Source of the DNA: CAYPKW01 sp964411425
GTDB lineage: Bacteria > Pseudomonadota > Alphaproteobacteria > Dongiales > Dongiaceae
DNA: 60,426 nt
Direction: 5' to 3'
Assembly: GCA_964411425.1 (NCBI GenBank)
Contig: CAYPKW010000009.1
Span: 1-60,426 of the forward strand
The position numbers and the translations under genes are program-made. The notes below the pieces were generated by a model. It was not told the DNA's origin and ran no database searches. It saw only the letters and a list, made by a program, of their open reading frames with translations. Positions 7,203-17,378 of this stretch are shown here, piece after piece (within the stretch, counting starts at the first letter, position 1; each line of letters opens with the position of its first letter).

Positions 7203-9227
7203 CTATGTCTTCCCTTCCAGGGCGGCGCGCAGCGGCTCCAAGTGGCTTTCGTACGGCCGCCAGCGGCCGACCGACTCCTTGTAGATCGGCTGGCGCACCT
7301 GCAGCGCGCTCGCCGTCTGAACCGGCCGGTCGGCCTTGTGCGGCTCGAGGCAGGCTTCCTCCCAGGAGAGGCCCACGAACTCGATCAGCGCGCGGCTCGC
7401 CCGTTCGGAGTTCTCGACTACGTCCTCGTAAACGAACTCCAGGACCGGGTTCGGCAGCACGGCGCGCCAATGCTCCATCAGCCGGGCGTATTGCCGGTAA
7501 TACTGGCCGAGCGATTCGAGATCCCACGCCCACGGCACGTCGTCGGCGAACGACTGGGCGTAGCAGGAGAAGCAGGTGTCCATGGGATCGCGCCGGCAAT
7601 GCACGACGCGCGCCTTGGGGAACAGCGTGGCGATAAGCCCGAGGCGCATGAAGTTGTCCGGCAACTTGTCGGTGATCCGGCTGGCCGCGGCCGACCGGCC
7701 GCGCAGGCGATCGAGATAGGTCTCGGCGGCCTGGCGGACGAGTTGCGGCGACTGGGCCACCGCGGCCTCCGGCGTCGGCGCCGTCGGCACTGCGGCGCCG
7801 GCGGCCGCCAGCAGTTCGCTGCCGATCGTCGGCATGTCGCGCAACTCGCCCGCGCCATGCACCGCCGAGTGACTCGCCAGGATCTGCTCGCACAGCGTCG
7901 TGCCCGAGCGCGGCATGCCCAGGATGAACACCGGCAGGTCGCTGTCGCTGCCGTGGCCGGCCACCTCTGCGAAGTAGCGGGCATCGAACGTCCTGATCAG
8001 ATGCTCAACCGTGGCGGCAAGCGCCCCCGGATCGAACGACTTGCCCCGGCGGGCCAGGTCCTGGCGGCGAATCTCGTTGGCGGCCGCCAGATGGCGGAAC
8101 GAGGCGTCGTAGGCCTGCTCCCGCCCGCGCTGGCGCGACAGCGCGAAGTGGAAGCGGCCGCGGTCCTCGGGCTTGAGGCGCGGGTCCTCGGCCAGCCGCT
8201 CGACGCGCGCCCATTGCTCGGGGCTCACCCGGCCGGGCTCCAGATCGGCCAGCATGCGCAGCGCCGGGGCGAAGTCGGGATCGATGGCTAGCGCGGCTGC
8301 CGCGTGGGCCAGCGCCTGCGGCAGATCGCCGAGGACGCGGGCCAGACGGCTGAGACCGATATGCGCGCCGATCAGCTTGCCGTCCATGGCGAGCGCCGCC
8401 TCGAGGCACTCCTTGGCGTCGGCCAGGCGCCCCACCGCGAGCAGGCTGTGTCCGAGATCGGCCTTCACCTCGCCGTTCTTCGGCGCGAAGGCGGTGGCGC
8501 GCTGGAACGTGGCGATGGCCTCCTCGGCGTGGCCGGCGTTCAGCTGGTAGTGCGCCAGGTTCTTCAGCGCGCCCACGTGGTCGGGTCTATCGGCCAGCAC
8601 CTTCAGCAGCACCTGCTCGGCCTCGGGCCGGGACAGGGCCGCCAGCGCGGCGCCTAGACAGGTCAGGATCTCCGGGTCGTCCGGCCTGAGCCTGGCGGCG
8701 TGTTCCAGATGCGGCAGGCCGGCCTCGGGGTCGCCCTGCTCGGCCAGCAGGTTGCCGAGCAGGCAGGCCGCCGGCGCGCTGGTCGGTTGCAACGCCACTG
8801 CCTGGCGAAAATGGCCGAGCGCCGCTTCCTTGTTGCCCTGGCGGCGCTTCAGGTTGCCCGTGTTGACGTGCGCCTCGGCATAGCGCGGGTCGAGGCGCAG
8901 AGCCGCGGCGTAGGCCTGCTCCGCGCCGGCCAACTCGTTCGTCGCCGCAAGCACCAGTCCCAGCGTGTTGTGGAAGGACGGCGCCAGCGGGTTGCGCTTG
9001 ATCGCCTCGCGCACCTGCACGAGCGCCCCCTGTGGGCGCCCGCCCTGAAACGCGAGGAGCGCCGAGAGATGCAGCGCGTCGGCATGGCCGGGGTCCATCT
9101 GCAGGACCTTGGCGTAGCCGGCTTCCGCCTGTCTCAACTGGCCGCTCCGGTGCAGGCGGATCGCCTGCTGCAACTGCTCGGCGATCGGATCGCCGCCGCC
9201 CGGCGCCTTCGCGCCCGTGCCGGTCAT
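7203..9227 (-). CDS. TPR-repeat sulfotransferase family protein
   Basis: A 674-residue protein. Residues 15-330 are a run of tetratricopeptide repeats (for example AYAAALRLDPRYAEAHVNTG). Residues 425-660 are a PAPS-dependent sulfotransferase domain with the 5'-phosphosulfate loop FILGMPRSGTTLCEQILASH near residue 435 and the 3'-phosphate segment HCRRDPMDTCFSCYAQSF. The TPR part probably presents a protein or glycan acceptor. The frame opens at a GTG three codons upstream, but the ATG at 9227 has GGGGG eight bases before it. The cytochrome c gene follows 4 bases downstream. The acceptor cannot be inferred. Confidence 0.85.
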   Translation of the reverse strand: MTGTGAKAPGGGDPIAEQLQQAIRLHRSGQLRQAEAGYAKVLQMDPGHADALHLSALLAFQGGRPQGALVQVREAIKRNPLAPSFHNTLGLVLAATNELAGAEQAYAAALRLDPRYAEAHVNTGNLKRRQGNKEAALGHFRQAVALQPTSAPAACLLGNLLAEQGDPEAGLPHLEHAARLRPDDPEILTCLGAALAALSRPEAEQVLLKVLADRPDHVGALKNLAHYQLNAGHAEEAIATFQRATAFAPKNGEVKADLGHSLLAVGRLADAKECLEAALAMDGKLIGAHIGLSRLARVLGDLPQALAHAAAALAIDPDFAPALRMLADLEPGRVSPEQWARVERLAEDPRLKPEDRGRFHFALSRQRGREQAYDASFRHLAAANEIRRQDLARRGKSFDPGALAATVEHLIRTFDARYFAEVAGHGSDSDLPVFILGMPRSGTTLCEQILASHSAVHGAGELRDMPTIGSELLAAAGAAVPTAPTPEAAVAQSPQLVRQAAETYLDRLRGRSAAASRITDKLPDNFMRLGLIATLFPKARVVHCRRDPMDTCFSCYAQSFADDVPWAWDLESLGQYYRQYARLMEHWRAVLPNPVLEFVYEDVVENSERASRALIEFVGLSWEEACLEPHKADRPVQTASALQVRQPIYKESVGRWRPYESHLEPLRAALEGKT

Positions 9228-9377
9228 CGTTCGCACCCCCGTGCCCCGTTTGGACGCGGCTTCTTAGCGCCTCGCCGCGCGTTCGGCCAGCGCGAAATCT
9301 TGCTCCCCGGGGGCGGGCGAGGGAAGCGGTTGCGCCGGCGCCCCGCGAACGGTTTACTTGCTCGCGAAAGGCTGCCC

Positions 9378-10178
9378 ATGCGACCGCTGACGAGCTTTCC
9401 CTTGGCGGCGCGCCGGCGCGTGCGCGGCGTGCTGACCGACATCGACGACACGCTCACCACGGACGGGCGGCTGACGGCGGCCGCCTACGGCGCGCTCGAA
9501 CGCCTGCACGAGGCCGGGTTTCTGGTGGCGCCGATCACCGGCCGGCCGGCCGGCTGGTGCGACCACATCGCCCGCATGTGGCCGGTGGCGGGCGTCGTGG
9601 GCGAGAACGGGGCGTTCTACTTCCGTTACGACCGGGAGCGCCGGCGGCTCGCGAAAAGGTTCTTCCTGTCGGAGGACGAGCGCGCCCTCAATCGCCGCCG
9701 GCTGGCGGCAGTTGGCGAGCGGATCTTGAAGGCGGTGCCGGGAACGGCGCTCGCCTCCGACCAGGGCTATCGCGACAGCGACCTCGCCATCGATTACCGG
9801 GAAGACGTGCCGGAGCTGCCGCTGACCGAGACCGACCGCATCAAGCGCCTGTTCGAAGCGGCCGGCGCCAGCGCCAAGGTGAGTTCGATCCACGTCAACG
9901 GCTGGTTCGGCACCTACGACAAGCTCGCCATGACGCGCATCTTCCTCGCCGAGTGCTATGGCATCGACCTCGACGCCGAGCGCGAGGCGTTCGTGTTCGT
10001 CGGCGATTCGCCGAACGACGCCCCGATGTTCGGTTTCTTCCCGCACTCGGTGGGCGTCGCCAACCTGCGCGACTTCGCGGGGCGCCTCGAGGCCGAACCC
10101 GCCTACGTCACCGCGGGTCGCGCCGGCGCCGGGTTCGCGGAAGTGGCGGCGGCCCTCTTGGCGGCGCGGCGTCGCTAG
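9378..10178 (+). CDS. HAD-superfamily phosphatase (class IIB)
   Basis: A 266-residue soluble hydrolase. Motif I is GVLTDIDDTLTTDG (nucleophile and acid/base Asp), motif II is APITGR, and motif IV is GDSPNDAPMF. A large cap inserted between motifs II and III fits the Cof/sucrose-phosphatase/mannosyl-phosphoglycerate-phosphatase group. The substrate is probably a sugar phosphate. It is divergent from the sulfotransferase gene. Its last 71 bases overlap the 3' end of the convergent SDR gene. Confidence 0.85.
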   Translation: MRPLTSFPLAARRRVRGVLTDIDDTLTTDGRLTAAAYGALERLHEAGFLVAPITGRPAGWCDHIARMWPVAGVVGENGAFYFRYDRERRRLAKRFFLSEDERALNRRRLAAVGERILKAVPGTALASDQGYRDSDLAIDYREDVPELPLTETDRIKRLFEAAGASAKVSSIHVNGWFGTYDKLAMTRIFLAECYGIDLDAEREAFVFVGDSPNDAPMFGFFPHSVGVANLRDFAGRLEAEPAYVTAGRAGAGFAEVAAALLAARRR

Positions 10179-10941
10179 TGGTGTAGGCCCGCGTGATGCC
10201 GCCGTCCACCAGCAGCGATTGGCCGGTCATGTAGGACGAATCGTCGCTCGCCAGGAACAATGCGGCGCGCGCCACCTCGTCCGCCTCGCCGAGCCGGCCC
10301 ATGGGCTGATGCACGCGCCGGCGCTGGCGCTTCGCCTCGGTGTCGAACAGGCGCTCGACGAGCGGCGTGCGCACCGGGCCGGGGCACAGCGCATTCACCC
10401 TAATGCCGGAGCGGGCGTAGACCATGGCGATCTCCTGGGTGAGCGCCACCACCCCGCCCTTGCTCGCGGCGTAGGCCACCTGCGGCGTCGCCGAGCCGAT
10501 GAACGCCACCATGGACGCCATGTTGACAATGACCCCGCCCTCTGAGCGCAGCAGCGCCGGGATGCCATGCCGGCAGCAGAGATAGACGCCGGTCAGGTTG
10601 ACGGCGAGCGTCTTCTCCCACGTCTCCGGGGCGGTCTCCAGCGGCCCTTCGTCGTCGGGCAAGGAGACGCCCGCGTTGTTGAACAGGACGTCGAGCCGCC
10701 CGAAGGCGCGCTCGGCCGCGGCGACCATTCCGGCGCATTCCTTCTCCCTGCTCACGTCGGCGACTACGGGGACCGCCTCGCCGCCGGCGGCGCGGATTTG
10801 CCGCACCGTCTCCTCGGCGCGGTCGCGGTCGATGTCGTTAACCGCGATGCGGGCGCCTTCGGCCGCGAACAAGAGCGCGGCGGCCCGCCCCAACACGCCG
10901 CCCGCGCCGGTGATCAGCGCAACCTTGCCGTCGAGCCGCAT
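10108..10941 (-). CDS. SDR-family NAD(P)-dependent oxidoreductase
   Basis: A 277-residue classical short-chain dehydrogenase. The cofactor loop is TGAGGVLG, the structural motif is NNAG, and the catalytic YAASK is preceded by a Ser-containing strand (NMASMVAF). Asp in VNDIDRDR after beta-strand 2 suggests NAD preference. The family core ends at LLVDGGITRAY. About 25 further residues (PPRGPPPLPRTRRRR...) are an unusual Pro/Arg tail produced where the gene overlaps the convergent HAD gene. The start ATG at 10941 is 74 bases from the divergent oxygenase gene. Confidence 0.85.
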   Translation of the reverse strand: MRLDGKVALITGAGGVLGRAAALLFAAEGARIAVNDIDRDRAEETVRQIRAAGGEAVPVVADVSREKECAGMVAAAERAFGRLDVLFNNAGVSLPDDEGPLETAPETWEKTLAVNLTGVYLCCRHGIPALLRSEGGVIVNMASMVAFIGSATPQVAYAASKGGVVALTQEIAMVYARSGIRVNALCPGPVRTPLVERLFDTEAKRQRRRVHQPMGRLGEADEVARAALFLASDDSSYMTGQSLLVDGGITRAYTTSDAAPPRGPPPLPRTRRRRDPR

Positions 10942-11015
10942 CGATGCCCCAATCCGCGATCGTCGGTGCTAGTATGGTTCCGGACACTGCCCCGGCCGGG
11001 CGGGAGGATGCAAGA

Positions 11016-12026
11016 ATGGCGCTTGCCCATGACCGTCTCCTGGCGAGGAAGCTGCCGTTTTCGGCCATCCCGATCGTCGATTTCGGGCCGTTCCTCGGCG
11101 CGCGCGCGCCGGCGCGGCGCCGGGTGGCCGGCGACATCGGCCGCGCCTGCCGCGAGGTGGGTTTCTTCTACCTCGCCAACCACGGCGTGCCGGCGCCGCT
11201 GATCGAAAGCGCCTTCGCCCAGTCGAAGCGGTTCTTCGCGCTGCCGGCGACCGACAAGGCCAGGATCTCGGTGACCCGCTCCAAGGTTCACCGCGGCTAT
11301 TTCGGCCACGGCGAGGAGAACTTGGACCCGGCGAAGCAGCCCAAGGGCGATCTCAAGGAAGGCGTCAACATCGGCCGCGATCTCGGTCCCGACGATCCGG
11401 ACGTGCGGGCCGGCCGGCCGCTGCACGGCCCCAACCAGTGGCCGTTGGGTCTGCCCGGCTGGCGCCGGGAGATGCAGGCCTACTACGACCGCATGGTCGA
11501 GTTGGGCCGCCGGGTGCTGGCGGCGTTCGCGCTCGCCGTCGAGCTGCCCGAGGACTTCTTCGCGGACAAGACCATGAAACCGATGACGACGCTGCGCCTC
11601 CTGCACTACCCGCCGCAGCGCGGCTTGGTGAGCGAAGAACAGCTCGGCTGCGGCGCCCACACCGACTTCGGCTGCTTCACCATGGTGGTGCAGGACAATG
11701 TGGGCGGCCTCCAGGTGCGCAACGGCGCCGGCGAATGGATCGACGCGACGCCGATCCCCGGAACCTACGTCGTCAACGTCGGCGACATGATGGCGCGCTG
11801 GACCAACGACCGCTTCGCGTCCACCGCGCACCGCGTGATCAACGCTTCGGGCGCCGAGCGCTGGTCCATGGCGTTCTTCTTCGATCCCGACTTCGACGCC
11901 GATCTCGCCTGCCTGCCGAGCTGCCTTGGCCCCGGCGAGACCCCGCGCTATCCGCCCACCACCGGCGGACGCCACCTCCTGGAGCGCATCGACACCACCT
12001 TCGAATACCGCCGCCGGCGGGATTGA
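11016..12026 (+). CDS. Isopenicillin-N-synthase-family 2OG-Fe(II) oxygenase
   Basis: A 336-residue enzyme. The N-terminal DIOX_N region includes IPIVDFGPFLGA and EVGFFYLANHGVP. The catalytic part has the iron ligands His and Asp in GAHTDFGCFTM, the distal His in STAHRVIN, and the 2-oxoglutarate-binding RWSMAFFF (R-x-S). The ATG at 11016 is chosen for GGGAGG eight bases upstream; the longer frame from 10944 lacks this. Seven bases downstream a methyltransferase begins, so the pair is probably one operon acting on a shared small molecule that I cannot identify. Confidence 0.85.
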   Translation: MALAHDRLLARKLPFSAIPIVDFGPFLGARAPARRRVAGDIGRACREVGFFYLANHGVPAPLIESAFAQSKRFFALPATDKARISVTRSKVHRGYFGHGEENLDPAKQPKGDLKEGVNIGRDLGPDDPDVRAGRPLHGPNQWPLGLPGWRREMQAYYDRMVELGRRVLAAFALAVELPEDFFADKTMKPMTTLRLLHYPPQRGLVSEEQLGCGAHTDFGCFTMVVQDNVGGLQVRNGAGEWIDATPIPGTYVVNVGDMMARWTNDRFASTAHRVINASGAERWSMAFFFDPDFDADLACLPSCLGPGETPRYPPTTGGRHLLERIDTTFEYRRRRD

Positions 12027-12033
12027 TGCTTCG

Positions 12034-12861
12034 ATGAGCGGTGCTCGGCGCACGGTCGATGCCCATTACGGCAGCGCCGGCCTCGCCGAACGCATCCTCG
12101 CCGCGGTGCGCGAGGCCGGCGGCGATACGGACGCACCGACGCTCGACGACCTCGGCCCGTTCGAGCACTTCCACACCCGCGGGCGCGACGCGACGCAGGA
12201 GCTGGCGGAGCGCGTCGGCCTCGCGCCCGGCACGGCGGTGCTGGATGTCGGTTGCGGCACCGGCGGTCCGGCGCGCCTGCTCGCGGCGCGCTACGGCGTC
12301 TGCGTCGTCGGCCTCGACCTCACCGAGGAGTTCGTGCGCGCCGGCAGGGAGCTCACACGCCGCGTGGGTCTCGCCGACCGGGTCGTCCTGTGCCGCGGCG
12401 ATGCGCTGTCGCTGCCTTTCTCCGGCGCGCGCTTCGATGTCGTGTGGACGCAGCACGCGGCCATGAACATCGCCGACAAGGCGCGCCTTTACGGGCAGAT
12501 GCACCGCGTGCTGCGGCCCGGCGGGCGGCTCGCGCTGCACGACATCGTCGCCGGGCCGCGACGGGGATTCCACTTCCCGGTGCCCTGGGCAGGCGACGCC
12601 TCGATCAGCTTCCTGGTCCGGCCCGACGACCTCAGGGCGATGCTCGGGGACGCCGGCTTCCGGCCGGCGCATTGGGCCGACCGCGCCGAGGACACGCTCG
12701 CCTGGATTCGCGAGCAGCGCCGGCGCCGCCGGGAGTCTCCCGCGCCCATTGTCGATCCCGTGCGTGGGCCGGAGTTCCCGCTCATGTTCGACAACTTGCT
12801 GCGCAACCTCGAGGAGGGCCATGCCGGCGTGATCGAAGCGGTCCTCGAGCGCGCGGACTAA
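12034..12861 (+). CDS. SAM-dependent methyltransferase (class I)
   Basis: A 275-residue Rossmann-fold methyltransferase. Motif I is VLDVGCGTGGPARLL near residue 70, an acidic residue in GLDLTEEF ends the second strand, and motif IV lies in FDVVWTQHAAMNI. The N-terminal HYGSAGL and the overall layout resemble glycine/sarcosine or small-natural-product N-methyltransferases. The start is the ATG at 12034, seven bases after the oxygenase stop. The acceptor is unknown, but co-transcription with the oxygenase suggests a two-step modification. Confidence 0.8.
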   Translation: MSGARRTVDAHYGSAGLAERILAAVREAGGDTDAPTLDDLGPFEHFHTRGRDATQELAERVGLAPGTAVLDVGCGTGGPARLLAARYGVCVVGLDLTEEFVRAGRELTRRVGLADRVVLCRGDALSLPFSGARFDVVWTQHAAMNIADKARLYGQMHRVLRPGGRLALHDIVAGPRRGFHFPVPWAGDASISFLVRPDDLRAMLGDAGFRPAHWADRAEDTLAWIREQRRRRRESPAPIVDPVRGPEFPLMFDNLLRNLEEGHAGVIEAVLERAD

Positions 12862-12939
12862 CGGAAAAGGGGACAGTTCGCTTTTCCCTTTTCCCTCCTT
12901 TTCCCGTAATGTGGCCCTGTCTCGCGTCAGGCAACCGAT

Positions 12940-14841
12940 ATGGTCGGTGCCATGGAACGCAAACTCGCCGCTATTCTGGCCATCGACGTGGTCGGCTACA
13001 GCCGCCTCATGGAGCAGAACGAGGCGGAGACCTTCGAACGCTTTCGAGCCCATCGCAAGGAGCTGTTCGAGCCGGAAATCGACAAGCACAGCGGCCGCAT
13101 CTTCAAGGAGATGGGCGACGGGTTGTTGGTCGAATTCGGCAGCGTAGTCCAAGCGGTCGAGTGCGCGGTCGTGCTGCAACGCGCGATGGCCCTGCGCAAC
13201 AACGGTGTCGCGCAGGACCGGCGAATCGACGTCCGCATGGGTGTCAATCTCGGCGACGTCATCGTCGAGGGCGAGGATCGCCACGGCGAGGGCGTAAACA
13301 TTGCCGCACGCCTGCAACAATTGGCCGAGCCGGGCGGCATCTGCATTTCACGCCAGGCATACGACCAAGTGGAGACGAAGCTGGACCTTGCCTTCGAAGA
13401 CATGGGCAAGCATCCGGTCAAGAACATCGTCAAGCCGGTGCACGTCTATCGCGTGCGTGGCGGGCTGGCCCGCCCGCCTCGCCGCACGCCGGGCTGGCGG
13501 CGCTCAAGACTGGGCGCGTTGGCCGCCGGGCTGGCGGCGCTCGCCGTCATCGGCGGCGCGATTGCATGGTATTGGGCGGAAGAGGATCCGACTCTCGCAC
13601 TACCCGGCGGCCCGTCGATCGCCGTGCTCCCGTTCACCAATCTGAGCGACGATCCGGACGACATCTATTTCAGCGTCGGATTGACCGAAGACCTCATCGT
13701 TGCGCTGTCCAGGTTCTCGAATTTGGTCGTGTTCTCACGCCAAACCACCAGCAAGTTCACGGGCGATGCAGCCGACCCGAAGAACGTCGGACGCGAACTC
13801 GGAGCGGACTATGTGTTGGCCGGCAGCGTCAGACGCTCGCCGGATCGGCTGCGTGTCACCGCGACGTTGCTTGACGCCGGCGACGGGACGCAACGATGGG
13901 CGGAGTCCTACGATAAGAAGCTTACGGCTAAGGATGTCTTTGCCGTGCAGGATGAAATCACCGAGAAGGTTGTCGGCGTCATCGGTTCGTCCGATGCTCC
14001 GCTGTTCAAGGAAAAGAAGGACGAGCTGCGTGCCAAGCGGCCGGGCAGTTTGGAGGCATATGAATGCGTGCTGCTCTCCGCTTGGATCTATGATGACTTT
14101 TCGGAAACGGCCCATGGACGGGCGCGCGACTGTCTCGAACGTGCCCTCGAACTCACGCCGGACTATGCCTTGGCGTGGGCCCACTTGGCTCAGATGTATT
14201 TCGAGGAATACAAATACAACTACAACCTTCGCCCCGACCCGGTCGCGCGTGCGCGCGCGGCGACGCGGAAGGCGCTCGAGCTCGATCCGAAAGACCAATA
14301 TGCGCGTTATGTTCTGGCCTTGCTGCTCTATACCTGCGAGCCGAGTTTCGAGCCCTACTATGCGGAGGCCGAGCGGGCGATCGCGCTCAATCCGAACGAC
14401 GCCGCCGTGCTCGCCGACCTCGGTCTGTGGATGGTGTATTCGGGGGCGTGGGAAAGGGGCGTGGCGTTGGTTGAAAAGGCTACGATCCTCAATCCGCTAC
14501 ACCCCGACTGGTATCACTTCGCGTTCTTTCTCGACCATTACCGCAAGGGCGAATACCGGGACGCGTTGGCGGTACACCTCAAGATGGACCTGCCGAAAAA
14601 TCAGGGCGTGCAGGCGGCATTGGCGGCAGTGTATGGCAAACTCGGAGAAGCCGAAAAGGCGAAGGCGACACACGATCTCATTCTACAGAGTTGGCCGAAT
14701 TTCGCCGACGATCCGCTCGGCTGGTTCGCCAGACGCCGGTTTTCAGGCGAATTGATCGAAGCGCTCGCGGACGGCCTGCAAAAGGCGGGGTTCGAGGTGC
14801 CGGCGGAATCCTCTACGAGGTCATCGCCGCCCGTCTGCTGA
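12940..14841 (+). CDS. Class III adenylate cyclase with TolB-like and TPR domains
   Basis: A 633-residue protein. Residues 5-175 are a class III cyclase catalytic domain: metal-binding Asp16 in LAIDVVGYSRLM and Asp60 in KEMGDGLLVEF, and transition-state Asn/Arg in GEGVNIAARLQQL. All key residues are present. A transmembrane helix follows (LGALAAGLAALAVIGGAIAW, about 190-210), then a TolB-type N-terminal domain (SIAVLPFTNLSDD...) and C-terminal TPRs. The cyclase is cytoplasmic and the rest is outside. The second ATG at 12952 matches the usual family start (MERKLAAIL) and may be the true one. It probably makes cAMP in response to an envelope signal. Confidence 0.85.
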   Translation: MVGAMERKLAAILAIDVVGYSRLMEQNEAETFERFRAHRKELFEPEIDKHSGRIFKEMGDGLLVEFGSVVQAVECAVVLQRAMALRNNGVAQDRRIDVRMGVNLGDVIVEGEDRHGEGVNIAARLQQLAEPGGICISRQAYDQVETKLDLAFEDMGKHPVKNIVKPVHVYRVRGGLARPPRRTPGWRRSRLGALAAGLAALAVIGGAIAWYWAEEDPTLALPGGPSIAVLPFTNLSDDPDDIYFSVGLTEDLIVALSRFSNLVVFSRQTTSKFTGDAADPKNVGRELGADYVLAGSVRRSPDRLRVTATLLDAGDGTQRWAESYDKKLTAKDVFAVQDEITEKVVGVIGSSDAPLFKEKKDELRAKRPGSLEAYECVLLSAWIYDDFSETAHGRARDCLERALELTPDYALAWAHLAQMYFEEYKYNYNLRPDPVARARAATRKALELDPKDQYARYVLALLLYTCEPSFEPYYAEAERAIALNPNDAAVLADLGLWMVYSGAWERGVALVEKATILNPLHPDWYHFAFFLDHYRKGEYRDALAVHLKMDLPKNQGVQAALAAVYGKLGEAEKAKATHDLILQSWPNFADDPLGWFARRRFSGELIEALADGLQKAGFEVPAESSTRSSPPVC

Positions 14842-14885
14842 ATCGCCAGTGGATGCGAGTCGACAAATGAGTCCCCGTGCACTAA

Positions 14886-14998
14886 AGGTGTCATCGCCGG
14901 GCGTGACCCGGCGATCCATAGTGCGGCGGCATGATGGATGCCCGCGTCAAGCGCGGGCATGACAATAGGGGGACGCAAGCGTCGGATTCGATCCACTA
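14886..14998 (-). repeat. Dispersed palindromic repeat, copy A
   Basis: On the minus strand this reads TAGTGGATCGAATCC, a short variable spacer, then TGTCATGCCCGCGCTTGACG and two hairpins ending ...GCCCGGCGATGACA. The same arrangement occurs on the plus strand at 20841-20965. Each half is a strong inverted repeat (CGCCGGG/CCCGGCG and GCCCGCG/CGCGGGC). It lies after the stop of the cyclase-TolB gene. Confidence 0.8.
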
Positions 14999-15267
14999 CC
15001 GGACGTTTTGATTTCCCCCAGCGCCGAAAAATCAAGACTGAGACAGTGCGCCTCTATCAGAACACTTTCCTAGAGCGCCGTTCCGTGTTATGATTGTCTT
15101 CCTGGCTCGGCCAGGCGCTGTTTGACATGGTGAAGCAATTTCCTCCAGGCGCGGGCCGCAAATGCCCGCGTTTCCTGGCCTCGTGGGGTCGTTCCTCGAA
15201 AATCGATGGTTAGACACCTTGCTTTACGCATGGCCCCGCGGGGCGGCGTAGGGACCCCCTAAATCTT
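14999..15267. other. Intergenic stretch without a recognised gene
   Basis: No convincing coding frame on either strand. Two small items are visible. ACTGAGACAGT near 15036-15046 matches the end of the mobile element at 21856-22436. CCTGGC-TCG-GCCAGG at 15101-15115 is a small hairpin. The rest is of mixed composition and may hold the termination region of the cyclase gene and relics of past insertions. Confidence 0.5.
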
Positions 15268-15366
15268 GTGTCCCACCCAGCGATCACCAAGCGAGAAGCC
15301 ACAAGACGCCCCGCTTGGCATGGGGTACCTCGCGGGATTTTCGTTTTCTCGCCGGGTCCAGCGAGC
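15268..15366 (-). repeat. Dispersed repeat downstream of ABC ATPase gene
   Basis: An approximately 80-base core shares about two thirds of its bases with 52460-52540, including an exact CGCTTGGCATGGGG. CCAAGCG...CGCTTGG within it can form a stem. Both copies lie just downstream of a minus-strand gene, in the same orientation. Read on the minus strand, both frames encode related peptides (PARYPMPS here, SARHPMPS in the other, each followed by a FSL), so the repeat might be peptide-coding as well as structural. Confidence 0.5.
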
Positions 15367-15394
15367 CTTCAGGCGGAACTGGCCGAGGCCGCGT

Positions 15395-16347
<953 letters not shown>

Positions 16348-16351
<4 letters not shown>

Positions 16352-17337
16352 GCGGGCGGGTTCCAGCACGCCGTCTCGTGCCCGGCGGCAACGGGCGCCA
16401 GCGGCGGGCGCTCGGCGCGGCAGCGTTCTAGAACGCGCCCGCAGCGCGGGGCGAAGCTGCATCCGATGCCGCGCCGGCCGGGCGCGGGCACGACGCCCGG
16501 AATGGTGGCAAGCCTGCCACCGCGCGCCGTCGAGCGCGGCGTCGCCGCCAACAGGCCCGCGGTGTAGGGATGGCGCGGCCGGCGAAACAGCGCCGCCCCG
16601 CCGCGCTCGACGATGCGCCCCGCGTACATCACCGCCACCTCGTCGCAGAACTCGGCCACCACGCCGAGATCGTGCGTGATCAGCAACACCGCCATGCCGA
16701 GCTCAGCCCGCAGGCGGCGCAGCAGGTCAAGGATTTGCGCCTGGATCGTCACGTCCAGCGCCGTGGTCGGCTCGTCGGCGATGACGAGCGCGGGGCGGCA
16801 GACCAGCGCCATGGCGATCATGGCGCGCTGGCGCAGGCCGCCCGAGAGCTGGTGCGGATACTGGTCGAAGCGCCGCTCCGCCCCGCCGACGCCCACCTGG
16901 CGCAGCATGGCGACGGCCTCGGCCCTGGCCGCGGCGCGCCGCAGCCCGCGATGCAGCGTCAGCACCTCGGCGATCTGGCGGCCCACCGTCATGGTCGGGT
17001 TGAGGCTCGTCATCGGCTCCTGGAAGATCATGGCGATGCGGTCGCCGCGCACGCCGCGCATGGCGGCGCCGTCGAGGCCGAGCAGGTCGCGGCCCTCGAA
17101 TAGGACGCGCCCGGCCACGATGCGCGCGGGCGGCTCCGCCAACAGCCGCATGATCGACATCGCGGTGACGCTCTTGCCCGAGCCCGATTCGCCGACCAGC
17201 CCCAGGGTGCCTCCGGGCGCGAGCTCGAAGGAGACATCCTCCACCACGCTGACGAAGCCCTCTTCGGTGGCGAAGCCCGTGCTGAGGCCCTCCACCCGCA
17301 GCAGGCTCGCCCGTGCGTTCGTCACGGCGCTTGGCAC
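16348..17337 (-). CDS. Peptide ABC transporter ATPase, DppD/OppD type
   Basis: A 329-residue ATPase, partner of the DppF-like subunit. Walker A is GESGSGKS, the signature is LSGGLRQR, Walker B is LVIADEP, and the switch His is in LITHDLGVV. The C-terminal Cys-rich extension (GCSFAPRCGRVLERC) is typical of the peptide/nickel family. The start is a GTG at 17337; a second GTG four codons on is possible. It lies 41 bases after the binding-protein gene and overlaps the next gene by four bases. Confidence 0.9.
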
Positions 17338-17378
17338 GGCGGCACGGCCCCATGGAGGTTCATGGGGCCGCGGGGCTG

